Shown: in pieces, positions 30,721 to 41,241 of the stretch
Layout: each line of letters starts with the position of its first letter
Numbering within the stretch: the first letter of the stretch is position 1
Source of the DNA: Blattamonas nauphoetae
Lineage: Eukaryota > Preaxostyla > Oxymonadida
NCBI GenBank assembly: GCA_033064195.1
Contig: JARBJD010000256.1
Span: 44,576 to 108,575, forward strand
Direction of reading: 5' to 3'
Length of the DNA stretch: 64,000 nt
The notes under the pieces: generated by a model
Databases searched by the model: none
What the model saw: only the letters and a program-made list of their open reading frames with translations
What the model was told of the DNA's origin: nothing
Program-made: the position numbers and the translations under genes

Positions 30721-33700
30721 AATGGCGATTGACTGGACCAGGTGGCCTAGGTGGATCGCGAAATCAAATTGGTTTTTATTTTTGGGAGGTCCACGGGTCC
30801 ACAAGTCCACATGTGCAGAGGCATGCTTAGGATGAATAAAAATGATTGGGACATTGATGATGGTGGATTTGGTGGCTGGTTCATTGGTGTTGGATTTCAT
30901 GGGTGTTTTCCAATGGCGATTGACTGGCCTAGGTGGCCTAGGTGGATCGCGAAATCAAATTGGTTTTTATTTTTGGGAGGTCCACAGGTCCACGGGTCCA
31001 CAAGTCCACATCGAGAAAAAAATAATGGAAATATCAGTTGTTCTAGCTCATTGGTGTTTTATTACATGAATCATGTTTGGTGGACTTTTTATTTTGATGC
31101 AACAATTATCTCTATTTGACTTAGGTCGTTGATAAATGAAAGGAGCATTATTGAAAAAGTCATCGGTGGTTTGTACTTTTTTTGTTCATTACTGTCATCT
31201 TACATAAATTGTGTGTATTTCGGAATTTTCATTGGTGTTGGAATTCATTGCTATATTCCAATGGCGATTGACTGGACCAGGTGGCCTAGGTGGATCGCGA
31301 AATCAAATTGGTTTTTATTTTTGGGAGGTCCACAGGTCCACAGGTCCACAAGTCCACATCGAGTAAAAAATAATGGAAATATCAGTTGTTCTTAGCTCAT
31401 TGATGCTTTATTACATTGTTTTTATATGATGCGACTTTTTCATTGGAGTTGGATTTCATTGCTATATTCCAATGACGATTGACTGGACCAGGTGGCCTAG
31501 GTGGATCGCGAAATCAAATTGGTTTTTATTTTTGGGAGGTCCACAGGTCCACAGGTCCACAAGTCCACATCGAGTAAAAAATAATGGAAATATCTTTTGT
31601 GGGTATTTCATTTTTTGCTCATAGCTGTCATCTTACATAAATTGTGTGTATTGTGGAATTTTCATTGGTGTTGGAATTCATGAGTGTTTTCCAATGACGA
31701 TTGACTGGACCAGGTGGCCTAGGTGGATCGCGAAATCAAATTGGTTTTTATTTTTGGGAGGTCCACAGGTCCACAGGTCCACAAGTCCACATCGAGTAAA
31801 AAATAATGGAAATATCTTTTGTGGGTATTTCATTTTTTGCTCATAGCTGTCATCTTACATAAAATGTGTGTATTGTGGAATTTTCATTGGTGTTGGAATT
31901 CATGAGTGTTTTCCAATGACGATTGACTGGACCAGGTGGCCTAGGTGGATCGCGAAATCAAATTGGTTTTTATTTTTGGGAGGTCCACAGGTCCACGGGT
32001 CCACAAGTCCACATCGAGTAAAAAATAATGGAAATATCTTTTGTGGGTATTTCATTTTTTGCTCATAGCTGTCATCTTACATAAAATGTGTGTATTGTGG
32101 AATTTTCATTGGTGTTGGAATTCATGAGTGTTTTCCAATGACGATTGACTGGACCAGGTGGCCTAGGTGGATCGCGAAATCAAATTGGTTTTTATTTTTG
32201 GGAGGTCCACAGGTCCACAGGTCCACAAGTCCACATCGAGTAAAAAATAATGGAAATATCTTTTGTGGGTATTTCATTTTTTGCTCATAGCTGTCATCTT
32301 ACATAAAATGTGTGTATTGTGGAATTTTCATTGGTGTTGGAATTCATGAGTGTTTTCCAATGACGATTGACTGGACCAGGTGGCCTAGGTGGATCGCGAA
32401 ATCAAATTGGTTTTTATTTTTGGGAGGTCCACAGGTCCACGGGTCCACAAGTCCACATCGAGAAAAAAATAATGGAAATATCTTTTGTGGGTATTTCATT
32501 TTTTGCTCATAGCTGTCATCTTACATAAAATGTGTGTATTGTGGAATTTTCATTGGTGTTGGAATTCATGAGTGTTTTCCAATGACGATTGACTGGACCA
32601 GGTGGCCTAGGTGGATCGCGAAATCAAATTGGTTTTTATTTTTGGGAGGTCCACAGGTCCACGGGTCCACAAGTCCACATCGAGTAAAAAATAATGGAAA
32701 TATCTTTTGTGGGTATTTCATTTTTTGCTCAAAGCTGTCATCTTACATAAAATGTGTGTATTGTGGAATTTTCATTGGTGTTGGAATTCATGAGTGTTTT
32801 CCAATGACGATTGACTGGACCAGGTGGCCTAGGTGGATCGCGAAATCAAATTGGTTTTTATTTTTGGGAGGTCCACAGGTCCACGGGTCCACAAGTCCAC
32901 ATCGAGAAAAAAATAATGGAAATATCTTTTGTGGGTATTTCATTTTTTGCTCATAGCTGTCATCTTACATAAAATGTGTGTATTGTGGAATTTTCATTGG
33001 TGTTGGAATTCATGAGTGTTTTCCAATGACGATTGACTGGACCAGGTGGCCTAGGTGGATCGCGAAATCAAATTGGTTTTTATTTTTGGGAGGTCCACAG
33101 GTCCACGGGTCCACAAGTCCACATCGAGTAAAAAATAATGGAAATATCTTTGTGGGTATTTCATTTTTGCTCAAAGCTGTCATCTTACATAAAATGTGTG
33201 TATTGTGGAATTTTCATTGGTGTTGGAATTCATGAGTGTTTTCCAATGACGATTGACTGGACCAGGTGGCCTAGGTGGATCGCGAAATCAAATTGGTTTT
33301 TATTTTTGGGAGGTCCACAGGTCCACGGGTCCACAAGTCCACATCGAGAAAAAAATAATGGAAATATCTTTTGTGGGTATTTCATTTTTTGCTCATAGCT
33401 GTCATCTTACATAAAATGTGTGTATTGTGGAATTTTCATTGGTGTTGGAATTCATGAGTGTTTTCCAATGACGATTGACTGGACCAGGTGGCCTAGGTGG
33501 ATCGCGAAATCAAATTGGTTTTTATTTTTGGGAGGTCCACAGGTCCACGGGTCCACAAGTCCACATCGAGTAAAAAATAATGGAAATATCTTTTGTGGGT
33601 ATTTCATTTTTGCTCAAAGCTGTCATCTTACATAAAATGTGTGTATTGTGGAATTTTCATTGGTGTTGGAATTCATGAGTGTTTTCCAATGACGATTGAC

Positions 33701-34730
33701 TGGACCAGGTGGCCTAGGTGGATCGCGAAATCAAATTGGTTTTTATTTTTGGGAGGTCCACAGGTCCACGGGTCCACAAGTCCACATCGAGAAAAAATAA
33801 TGGAAATATCTTTTGTGGGTATTTCATTTTTGCTCATAGCTGTCATCTTACATAAAATGTGTGTATTGTGGAATTTTCATTGGTGTTGGAATTCATGAGT
33901 GTTTTCCAATGACGATTGACTGGACCAGGTGGCCTAGGTGGATCGCGAAATCAAATTGGTTTTTATTTTTGGGAGGTCCACAGGTCCACGGGTCCACAAG
34001 TCCACATCGAGTAAAAAATAATGGAAATATCTTTTGTGGGTATTTCATTTTTTGCTCAAAGCTGTCATCTTACATAAAATGTGTGTATTGTGGAATTTTC
34101 ATTGGTGTTGGAATTCATGAGTGTTTTCCAATGACGATTGACTGGACCAGGTGGCCTAGGTGGATCGCGAAATCAAATTGGTTTTTATTTTTGGGAGGTC
34201 CACAGGTCCACGGGTCCACAAGTCCACATCGAGAAAAAAATAATGGAAATATCTTTTGTGGGTATTTCATTTTTTGCTCATAGCTGTCATCTTACATAAA
34301 ATGTGTGTATTGTGGAATTTTCATTGGTGTTGGAATTCATGAGTGTTTTCCAATGACGATTGACTGGACCAGGTGGCCTAGGTGGATCGCGAAATCAAAT
34401 TGGTTTTTATTTTTGGGAGGTCCACAGGTCCACGGGTCCACAAGTCCACATCGAGAAAAAAATAATGGAAATATCTTTTGTGGGTATTTCATTTTTTGCT
34501 CATAGCTGTCATCTTACATAAAATGTGTGTATTGTGGAATTTTCATTGGTGTTGGAATTCATGAGTGTTTTCCAATGACGATTGACTGGACCAGGTGGCC
34601 TAGGTGGATCGCGAAATCAAATTGGTTTTTATTTTTGGGAGGTCCACAGGTCCACGGGTCCACAAGTCCACATCGAGTAAAAAATAATGGAAATATCTTT
34701 TGTGGGTATTTCATTTTTTGCTCATAGCAG
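30720..34730 (+). repeat. 222-bp satellite array, 18 units, with a 444-bp higher-order pattern
   Basis: Eighteen units recur with a spacing of 222 bp in the regular part (for example at 31646, 31868, 32090, 32312 and 32534). The constant core runs from CAATGACGATTGACTGGACC through CCTAGGTGGATCGCGAAAT and a TTTTTATTTTTGGGAGG tract to four GGTCCAC-type iterons. Since 222 is a multiple of three, the same 66-codon frame reopens in every unit; it is repeat-borne, not a gene. From 32312 to about 34300 two unit types alternate: one with GAGAAAAAA and TCATAGC, one with GAGTAAAAA and TCAAAGC. That shows a dimer was amplified. The first three units are more irregular and degenerate. Confidence 0.92.
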
Positions 34731-34994
34731 TTTTATTACATTCAATATTTGTATTGTGGACTTTTTTATTTTAAAGCAACAATTTTCTCTATTTGACTTA
34801 GGTCAGTATATAAAAGAGAGGAGCAATATAGAAAATGTCATTTGTGGTTTGTTGTTTGCTCATTGCTGTCATATTACATAAATTATATATTGTGGACTTT
34901 TATATTTTGATGCTACAATTATCTCTATATGACTTAGGTCAGTATATAAAATACAGATAAAGACTGTATATAAACATCAGTATATGACCATTTC

Positions 34995-35590
34995 TGAGCT
35001 TCTGTGGACTTGTGGACTTGTGGACCTGTGGACCTCCCAAAAATAAAAACTAATATAATTTCGCGATCCACCTAGGCCACCTGGGCCACTTTCGGACAAT
35101 CAATAATTCTTCAAAATTTGCATCTTTCATTTGTTGTTTGCTCATTGCTATCATATTACATAAATTATATATTGTGGACTTTTATATTTTGATGCTACAA
35201 TTATCTCTATATGACTTAGGTCAGTATATAAAATACAGATAAAGACTGTATATAAACATCAGTATATGACCATTTCTGAGCTTCTGTGGACTTGTGGACT
35301 TGTGGACCTGTGGACCTCCCAAAAATAAAAACTAATTTAATTTCGCGATCCACCTAGGCCACCTGGTCCAGTCAATCGTCATTGGAATATAGCAATGAAA
35401 TCCAACACCAATGAAAAATCCACAGAATATGAAAACAATGTAATAAAACAGCAATGAGCGAGAAGGACTGCCTTTTTCCATCTTTTTTTTCTTGATGTGG
35501 ACTTGTGGACCTGTGGACCTGTGGACCTCCCAAAAATAAAAACTAATTTAATTTCGCGATCCACCTAGGCCACCTGGGCCACTTTTGGAC
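34995..35590 (-). repeat. Three reverse-oriented satellite cores
   Basis: Each shows the iterons (GTGGACCTGTGGACCTCC), the AAAATAAAAAC tract and TTTCGCGATCCACCTAGGCC, but the intervening spacer differs from that of the main array. They are arranged inversely to the 30720-34730 array, so a head-to-head switch lies near 34750-34990. Confidence 0.8.
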
Positions 35591-35629
35591 AGTCAATAGT
35601 TCTTCAAAAATATATCTACATTGTTGTGC

Positions 35630-38100
35630 TTATTCTAGACTGTCTTCTTCATCGCTTTCTGACTCAAGAGCAGACCTTCTAAGCAGTTCTGCATACTTTG
35701 GATCGATCACGTAGCACCATACTCTTGCTTTATTCACTGTGACTCTCTTTCTGATGCAATGCTCATGTAAATCCATCTGGAACGTCTTTAGTTTTTTGTA
35801 ATATTCAGGCATGAGTTCAGCTGCATATGAGCATGGCATTCCTTTCTCCAATTCGTCAATGTGTTGCAGACAAAAGTCTCCAATTGCTGATCTAGACACC
35901 TCCTGGAGTAGACATCTTGCATCTGTGTTTGGCAATTGTCTTGGATTGAATTTAGAAATGTCCCTTTGTCTGAAGTAGGTCAACAAATGTGAGTAGAATT
36001 CATGAGAGAATGAACGAATGAGATTGAGAAAGAATGCAGCATCATCTTTCTTTTATTGGACACATTGCACACACAGTAACGTCTGTCGTCGACTTCAATC
36101 TTTACTGGATATGCGTTGTTTGTACAGAAGATTAGGTTGGCTACATTCTCGGCATCACGACGAGCGATTCCTTTCTCGTTTGCTCTAAAACTTGTATCTG
36201 ATATTATGGATTTGAGAGCATCAAAATTGGACATTCTTTCTTCCCCAGCATTCTTCAGTTCATTGCAGACAATCAGCATCTTTCCTTCAATCACTGTATT
36301 GAATGTACCACATAGTTCCTGAATATCTGTGACGTTTGGAGCAGAGTATCCACGCATTAGTTCACAGAGCACATTGGTCCACACATTCTTGCCAATTCCT
36401 TGCATTCCCTTCAAGATTATGACAGACGCTGTCTTCTGACCTGGATTCTGAATGACAAAAGAAATCCAATTCAAGATGAAGTTGTACAATTCGTCATTGT
36501 TGTCGGAAATGATCTCTTTGGTGAAATCTAAGAATGGTTGAACAAGCTCATTGTTTACTTCATCAACGAATGGGTATTTGTATCCTTGAAATAGTGAGAA
36601 CATTTCTGGATTGTCACTGATGAATCGAATGCCATTGACCATAAAACGATTACGATTGTCCTCGAATAGGCTTTGGCAATTGAATACTTTCACTTTCTTT
36701 GGATCCTCGTTTGGTATGGTCACTTTAATTGATTTCAACAATCTTAGGACATTGCTTTCTTTCTGAACATTGACGCAGTAGCATAGATCAAGCGAACTGT
36801 ATTCCTTCACAATGCAAAGCAACGATACTTCAATACAGCGAAGAACTTTCAGCAGATCTCTCAGAACTTCCTTTTCTGATTTGTATTCTTTATTTGTGGC
36901 CTTTTTCCTGATTGTAGAGAAGTCAAATGGAGACAGAAGATTAATTTTTTCTTTGTATGGCTCATCATTGCTTTGCTCAAGGCATTGGTCCTCCTCGGAT
37001 TCATCAATGCTGTCAAATACATCTGAGACATCGTAGTCTGTGAGAGGAATAACGAGTTCATTATTGTAGTATTTTTCATTGTGGATCCGAATGATTTTGA
37101 CGAGTACTCCTGGATGCGAAACGTTCGAAGCATGCCTGATTCTTTGAGCATCCCAATTCATTTTTGTATTCTCTGTTAATGTATTGTGAGCATAGACGTC
37201 TTGGTACGTTTGGTCCAGCATCTCGTCAGTGAATCCATCAATTTGTCGCAATGAATTGAGTCCAGCAAACAATGGCAACAGGGAAACTTCATCCTCGAGT
37301 GAACGAGAGCCAGAATCATTGTGGATTGTCAGTCCTGTCAATCCTTTTCTGATTACCTCTGCTTGCTTCAAAGAATACTGTTGAATTGAATCACTGTCGA
37401 ATGTAGGAACTTTTGGACCCTCTGTCTTTGGAGGCTTGACTGATGGCTTCTTATCTGATGGAATTGGCTTCAATGCAATGCACAGATTGGACAATACATC
37501 CGACAATGATGCCAGTTTAAAGAGCTGATTAAAATCATTCAATGTTGAATATGTATGGATTTTATTCTTGCCTTCGACCTTCCTTTGCACTCTTGATTTT
37601 GGTTGCACAATCCAGCGCAGATTGGAGTCTACACAAGCGAACAAATCCACATCGTATTGCTCAGTTTTCTTTACCTTCACCATTGAATTCTTTTCCAGTT
37701 TGTATCCGTCAATATCGCAGTAGATGTGAAGGCCACCAGAACCAGTGACGACTAATCCGACATTTTTAGGTAGTACATCAATCACTGATTGTCTGATTTT
37801 GGTTTTGGTTTGTTCATTAGCATCCTTATTCAAGATGTCAATGTCCACGACTGCTAGATTGGTCACATGTGCAATATTTATCGCTGTTCCTGTCTTTCTG
37901 GATCCAGCATTCTCGGTTGAAGCACCTTCGCTATATTTCTTGTAGTCATATATAGGGACTTCATGAGCTCTCAAACGATCATTCAAAGATTGTATTTCGA
38001 CTGGAGTGCCGTTGAACAATGCTTCGAAATGATCGTCGATCAATCCAGGATTAATGGCACAAATGTCATTGACTTTTTTGTCTTCAACTTTTGTGTTCAT
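35630..38100 (-). CDS. Primase-polymerase / superfamily-3 helicase, one frameshift
   Basis: About 823 residues. N-terminal primase-polymerase: AVVDIDILN (catalytic DxD about residue 85), GSGGLHIYCDID (about 125) and DLFACVDSNLRWIVQPK. C-terminal D5-like helicase: Walker A GMQGIGKNVW (about 568, Asn after the Lys), Walker B KMLIVCNEL (about 610) and sensor LIFCTNN followed by DDRRYC (about 660-675). One base missing from a G/A run near 36046 shifts the frame, and the last 118 codons (LLTYFRQRDISKF to EEDSLE) continue in another frame; the right-TIR copy shows the normal reading there. It should prime and unwind the genome. It lies wholly inside the TIR, so two copies exist. It is absent from E1. 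Preceded by GATAAAATATT-type T-rich DNA and three direct repeats. Confidence 0.85.
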
Positions 38101-38330
38101 TCTTTCTAAGGAGATAAAATATTAGATTTTAAAAAAAGTTAAGCGTTTGTTTTTTCTGACACCCACAATTCACTGATATTTCGATCAGAACGCACCAGAA
38201 TGACGTGCACACTCTCCCCATGCATCTGTGGCATCGGTGGATTGTTCTGGCCATTTTTGATTTTTTCACTTTTTTTCACCACCATATGTGAAAATACAAA
38301 AAATGAATTTTTACAAAAAAACCATTATTT
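38101..38330. other. Non-coding TIR segment upstream of the primase-helicase
   Basis: The presumed promoter side of the gene starting at 38100. The minus strand shows an AAATCTAATATTTTATCTCC tract just before the ATG, conserved in the right copy (57778-57797). No frame of interest. Confidence 0.4.
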
Positions 38331-38334
38331 TTGA

Positions 38335-38760
38335 GACCATCCAAAACTGTTCCAACAAGGTCAATATCGGCCTGGTGAGCTTATTTATGATGTGTTTCGT
38401 GTGATCTGAGAAGTATTTCGGGGGTTATGGGTGATCTCAAAATTAACGCTGATTTATTTTTTATCGATTTTTTTAATATGTATATGAAGAGGAGATCCAG
38501 ACAAAGTTTGAAAAATCCAATTTTGAGCTTCGACCACACAAACCTCTTCCAAGGTCAATCCCGATCTGCTGAGTTCATTTCTGATGTTTTCAGAGCGATC
38601 TGAGCAGTAGTTCGGGAGTTATGGGTGTTCCAAAAAACAAACGTTAAACTTTTTTCAATTTCTAATTTTTTAATTTGTATATGAAGAGGAGTTCCAGAAC
38701 AAGTTCAAGTATTGAGCCCTCGACGTCATGTTCCAAGATACTCAGGCAAAATGGTGCCCT
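38335..38760. repeat. Three direct repeats of about 180 bp in the left TIR
   Basis: Each contains a CCAAGGTCAAT-type block, a GATCTGAG(A/C)AGTA-TTCGGG block, GTTATGGGTG, a T-rich run and ATATGAAGAGGAG-TCCAGA. Two units are nearly complete and the third (from about 38640) is partial. The mirror set lies at about 57170-57600. Their position beside the primase-helicase start and between the two TIR arms suggests a regulatory or origin role, but nothing proves it. Confidence 0.6.
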
Positions 38761-38864
38761 GGTGACTGATGCGCAGAACGAATTGGAGGTTGGATTGGAG
38801 ACGGATGATCGAAAGATTGTCCCCGGGGTTCATGTTGGCCTCACTTAGATGTGACCGTAAATCA

Positions 38865-39012
38865 TGCCCACCCAAGACTTAACCCTTCAAAGACTTCGCC
38901 AGCAGCAGTCATTTAGAAGGATCGCGATAGAACGATCCCCAAAGGAGTATCGGGGTGTCTATAGGAAGCTCGTACGAACGTGGGAAGGCTCTTCTCGACG
39001 GTTATTTTTGCC
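38865..39012. other. Highly conserved GC-richer block at the inner TIR end
   Basis: Nearly identical to the reverse complement of 56919-57067, with only three substitutions and small indels over about 135 bases. A short frame (LRQQQSFRRIAIERSP) is open in both copies, but all three substitutions change amino acids, so conservation is at DNA level. It contains the inverted repeat GGATCG-cgatagaa-CGATCC. It could be a structured RNA, a site or recently homogenised DNA. Confidence 0.45.
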
Positions 39013-39050
39013 ATCTTCAATGAACAAAAACAAAAATATGCTAACACCAT

Positions 39051-39461
39051 TCAATAATCCAACATCAGATCAACCAGAAATTCATCATACTCTTTTATTA
39101 TTTTTCCATTGATTGTCTCTGATGTTTCCATCTCGATTGATTCACCAGAACTGTCTTTGAACCAGATCTTCACTATTGATTGTCGAGTACTCAGTTCTCA
39201 CTTCTTTCGCTTCGCAATCTGTTCGTTACAGAAAGCAACATATGAATCATTGTGAGCATCTGTCTGGATCCAATCAGCGTGAATGGTGTAATTCTGAGGA
39301 ATATCTTTTGAAATAACCGTAGAAGTCTCACCAATCTCTTCCTTCACATGGATGAGTTTGCAGTCAAGAAAGTGAACGTATTTTTGTTTTCTAGAATTGG
39401 AAAAATCATGAGGGAATTGAGCAGTGTGAGAATTCTGAATTGAGAAATAGCGTTTGACCAT
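39051..39461 (-). pseudogene. 136-residue element protein, E2 copy with one in-frame TGA
   Basis: Same length and start (MVKRYFSIQNSHTAQ) as the intact E1 gene at 11796-12206. At 39195-39197 a TGA replaces the TGG (Trp) codon of E1, after which the frame remains open through VKIWFKDSSGESIE to the stop at 39051. A single transition separates it from an intact gene. Its end lies 39 bp from the inner end of the left TIR; in E1 the corresponding position is occupied by the S74 gene, absent here. Confidence 0.7.
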
Positions 39462-39503
39462 TGCTGTTTTTAGCAAAAATAAAAAATTAAAACTGTTTAA
39501 TCA

Positions 39504-41195
39504 TTAATATCCTCTCTTCACTTCTTCGAATGCTTCTTGGAGTCGACGATCAATGACATATCGCACTCGTGGTTGTCCATTCTCGATCCAGAATAGCCAG
39601 TATGTTGCTGGATGTAATGCCAAAATCGGTGGAGGCGGACCTTCAGGAGTTGATGTGAAATATGGATCTTGTTCACCTTGTTTAATTGGTGTTCCTCTGT
39701 ACACAATGTTGACAGACTCTGATGTTGAGATTCCTTCTTCTCCACCTGCAATTTCACTTCGATCTGTTGGAACCATGAATGTGAAAGAAGTCGCATCTGT
39801 GACAGCTCTATTCCTCTTGTATTCGATTCCTTTGAAGTCAAACGTACGTGGCATACAAATGGAATTTTCAAATTCTTCTGTTGCTGAACAACCAATGAAA
39901 TCACCATTCACCATCATCATTTGATAGAACTCTGGTGAGATTGTTGACATTGGGAAATTGGGAAAGTTGGATCCAAGCATTTCGAATTGACCAACATAAT
40001 GAGGATTTCTGAAGACTGTACATTCATTTGGTCTTTCGGGGAATAAGCACATCAGATTCATGAGATTGTTGAGTTTGATACTGATGTTTGACCTCACTCC
40101 CATGGCATTTGCTTTTGATTGGAATGATTGTGTGTCAATTCTTTCTGCTTTCAGGACATACAATGTCTTTGAATACGTGTTGATGAGAGCTTGTTTTGTT
40201 GCATCAGTGATTTGATATCCATAGCAAATTGATGTTACTTTGTCCACCGATGAAGAAAGTACCGTGCAAGTGAATTCTTTGGTTTTAACCTCAATGACTG
40301 TATTGGCATTGTAAACAAAACTGTAGTTATCGCTAGCTTTCAGAACTGGATTTCCTATCTGTGTAAATTCCTGTGTTACTGGAGAAAAGTCCCCCTCAGA
40401 CATCAAGATCATTTTGGCTCGATCCGTAAGAGATGTTAAGTCTTTTTCTGGAAACAATTCACGGCAACCTTGGGAAGATTTTTGAATGACAGTTGAAGTT
40501 CGAATGGGGCAATACACAAGCGAATCAGTTGTCAAGTGAAATCTCAAACGCAGATTACCAAAGATGGAATTTGGATACTGATCAAAGGTACTCAGTGGAA
40601 GGAGATTCACAAATGGAATCACTAACGGAATAGTAAATGTGATCGTTGGAGTCTCTGGATCCTCGATTGGAGAGTGATAGTATCCACAGACACTCGGATC
40701 CATCCTCTGTACATTTTCCCAAAGACTGTAGCAATGCTTCATATTGTTTTTCTCTTCATACGACTTGAAAGTGTGATACAGAAATGATTCGTGAACATGA
40801 TTGTTCTGAAGTGAATTGTCAATGATGTTCCCTTGACTGTCGACGAGTCTCATGTCTCGAATGGCATCTGATGATGATTTGTATCCGTAGAACATTCCGT
40901 AGACTTCAGCTCCTCCTTGAAAATGCATTGTTGGTTGATGAAACGGAACAGTAACGGTGAGATCAATTCGTAAATGACTCTTCGCAAACTCAGTCACATC
41001 ATGTCCGTCATAGCACAATGGAACTTCAATCTCGTCTCCAATTCTGCATGGCATGGGAGGATTTGTTGGATGCACTTCTTGGATGGAGTAGATGTGAGGT
41101 TCTGAATCCCACTGTTTTGGCATATATGATTGCACTTCAATTTGTTCAATTAATGTCGATGTTGGTTTGGATTGATTAGATCTGAAACTTCTCAT
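39504..41195 (-). CDS. Capsid protein A (double-jelly-roll-type), intact
   Basis: 563 residues. The N-terminus MRSFRSNQSKPTSTLIEQ is followed by a first beta-rich half (PLCYDGHDVTEF, LRIDLTVTVP) and a PFVNLLPLSTFDQYP-IFGNLRLRF block near residue 215. The second half contains ISIKLNNLMNLMCLFPERP and MFMVPTDRSE-type beta segments and ends with PPPPILALHPATYWLFW. Its overall layout and several blocks match capsid protein B (41242-43110), making the two paralogues. Size, beta-rich pattern and position beside the ATPase block support a Polinton-type major-capsid fold; this should be tested by structure prediction. It is nearly identical to the broken E1 copy. The ATG is preceded by the canonical TATAAATG-type motif. 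Confidence 0.75.
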   Translation of the reverse strand: MRSFRSNQSKPTSTLIEQIEVQSYMPKQWDSEPHIYSIQEVHPTNPPMPCRIGDEIEVPLCYDGHDVTEFAKSHLRIDLTVTVPFHQPTMHFQGGAEVYGMFYGYKSSSDAIRDMRLVDSQGNIIDNSLQNNHVHESFLYHTFKSYEEKNNMKHCYSLWENVQRMDPSVCGYYHSPIEDPETPTITFTIPLVIPFVNLLPLSTFDQYPNSIFGNLRLRFHLTTDSLVYCPIRTSTVIQKSSQGCRELFPEKDLTSLTDRAKMILMSEGDFSPVTQEFTQIGNPVLKASDNYSFVYNANTVIEVKTKEFTCTVLSSSVDKVTSICYGYQITDATKQALINTYSKTLYVLKAERIDTQSFQSKANAMGVRSNISIKLNNLMNLMCLFPERPNECTVFRNPHYVGQFEMLGSNFPNFPMSTISPEFYQMMMVNGDFIGCSATEEFENSICMPRTFDFKGIEYKRNRAVTDATSFTFMVPTDRSEIAGGEEGISTSESVNIVYRGTPIKQGEQDPYFTSTPEGPPPPILALHPATYWLFWIENGQPRVRYVIDRRLQEAFEEVKRGY

Positions 41196-41216
41196 TTATA
41201 GAAAAATAAAAAATAC
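41196..41216 (-). promoter_or_regulatory. Element-type T-rich start-proximal motif (capsid A, E2)
   Basis: Same sequence as the motif before the E1 orthologue (13864-13884) and before 16463 and 43768. Confidence 0.6.
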
Positions 41217-41241
41217 AATATCATTATTTTCTTTCGCTCAT

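Larger units (their letters stand above)
34731..39012 (-). repeat. E2 left TIR (satellite-proximal and gene-bearing part)
   Basis: Reverse complement of 56919 to about 63770 once the hAT and mariner insertions there are removed. From the centre outward it holds a GC-richer 150-bp block, three direct repeats, the primase-helicase gene, satellite cores in reverse orientation (about 35490-35590, 35290-35400 and 34995-35095), copies of a TATATACTGACCTAAG/TAGCATCAAAATATAAAAG spacer, and then the main satellite array. Confidence 0.85.

Noticed and set aside
30068-30900. Long minus-strand frames rich in His, Gln, Pro and Cys
   Set aside because: They are the translation of a degenerate minisatellite. 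No conserved start and no homologue in the window.
30740-34730. Repeated plus-strand frames of about 66 codons (FIGVGIHECFPMTIDW type)
   Set aside because: They recur once per 222-bp satellite unit because the unit length is a multiple of three. They have no start-proximal motif, no domain, and the same core occurs in reverse and damaged forms elsewhere.
39013-39060. Remnant of the S74 gene 3' end in E2
   Set aside because: The similarity to the end of the E1 S74 gene is almost entirely the part that overlaps the 136-residue gene; beyond it the match is too weak.
18018-39197. Alternative genetic code in which TGA is sense
   Set aside because: In-frame TGA occurs at 5203, 18020 and 39197, but TGA also ends genes at expected positions (both integrases), and the aligned residues differ (Cys, unknown, Trp).
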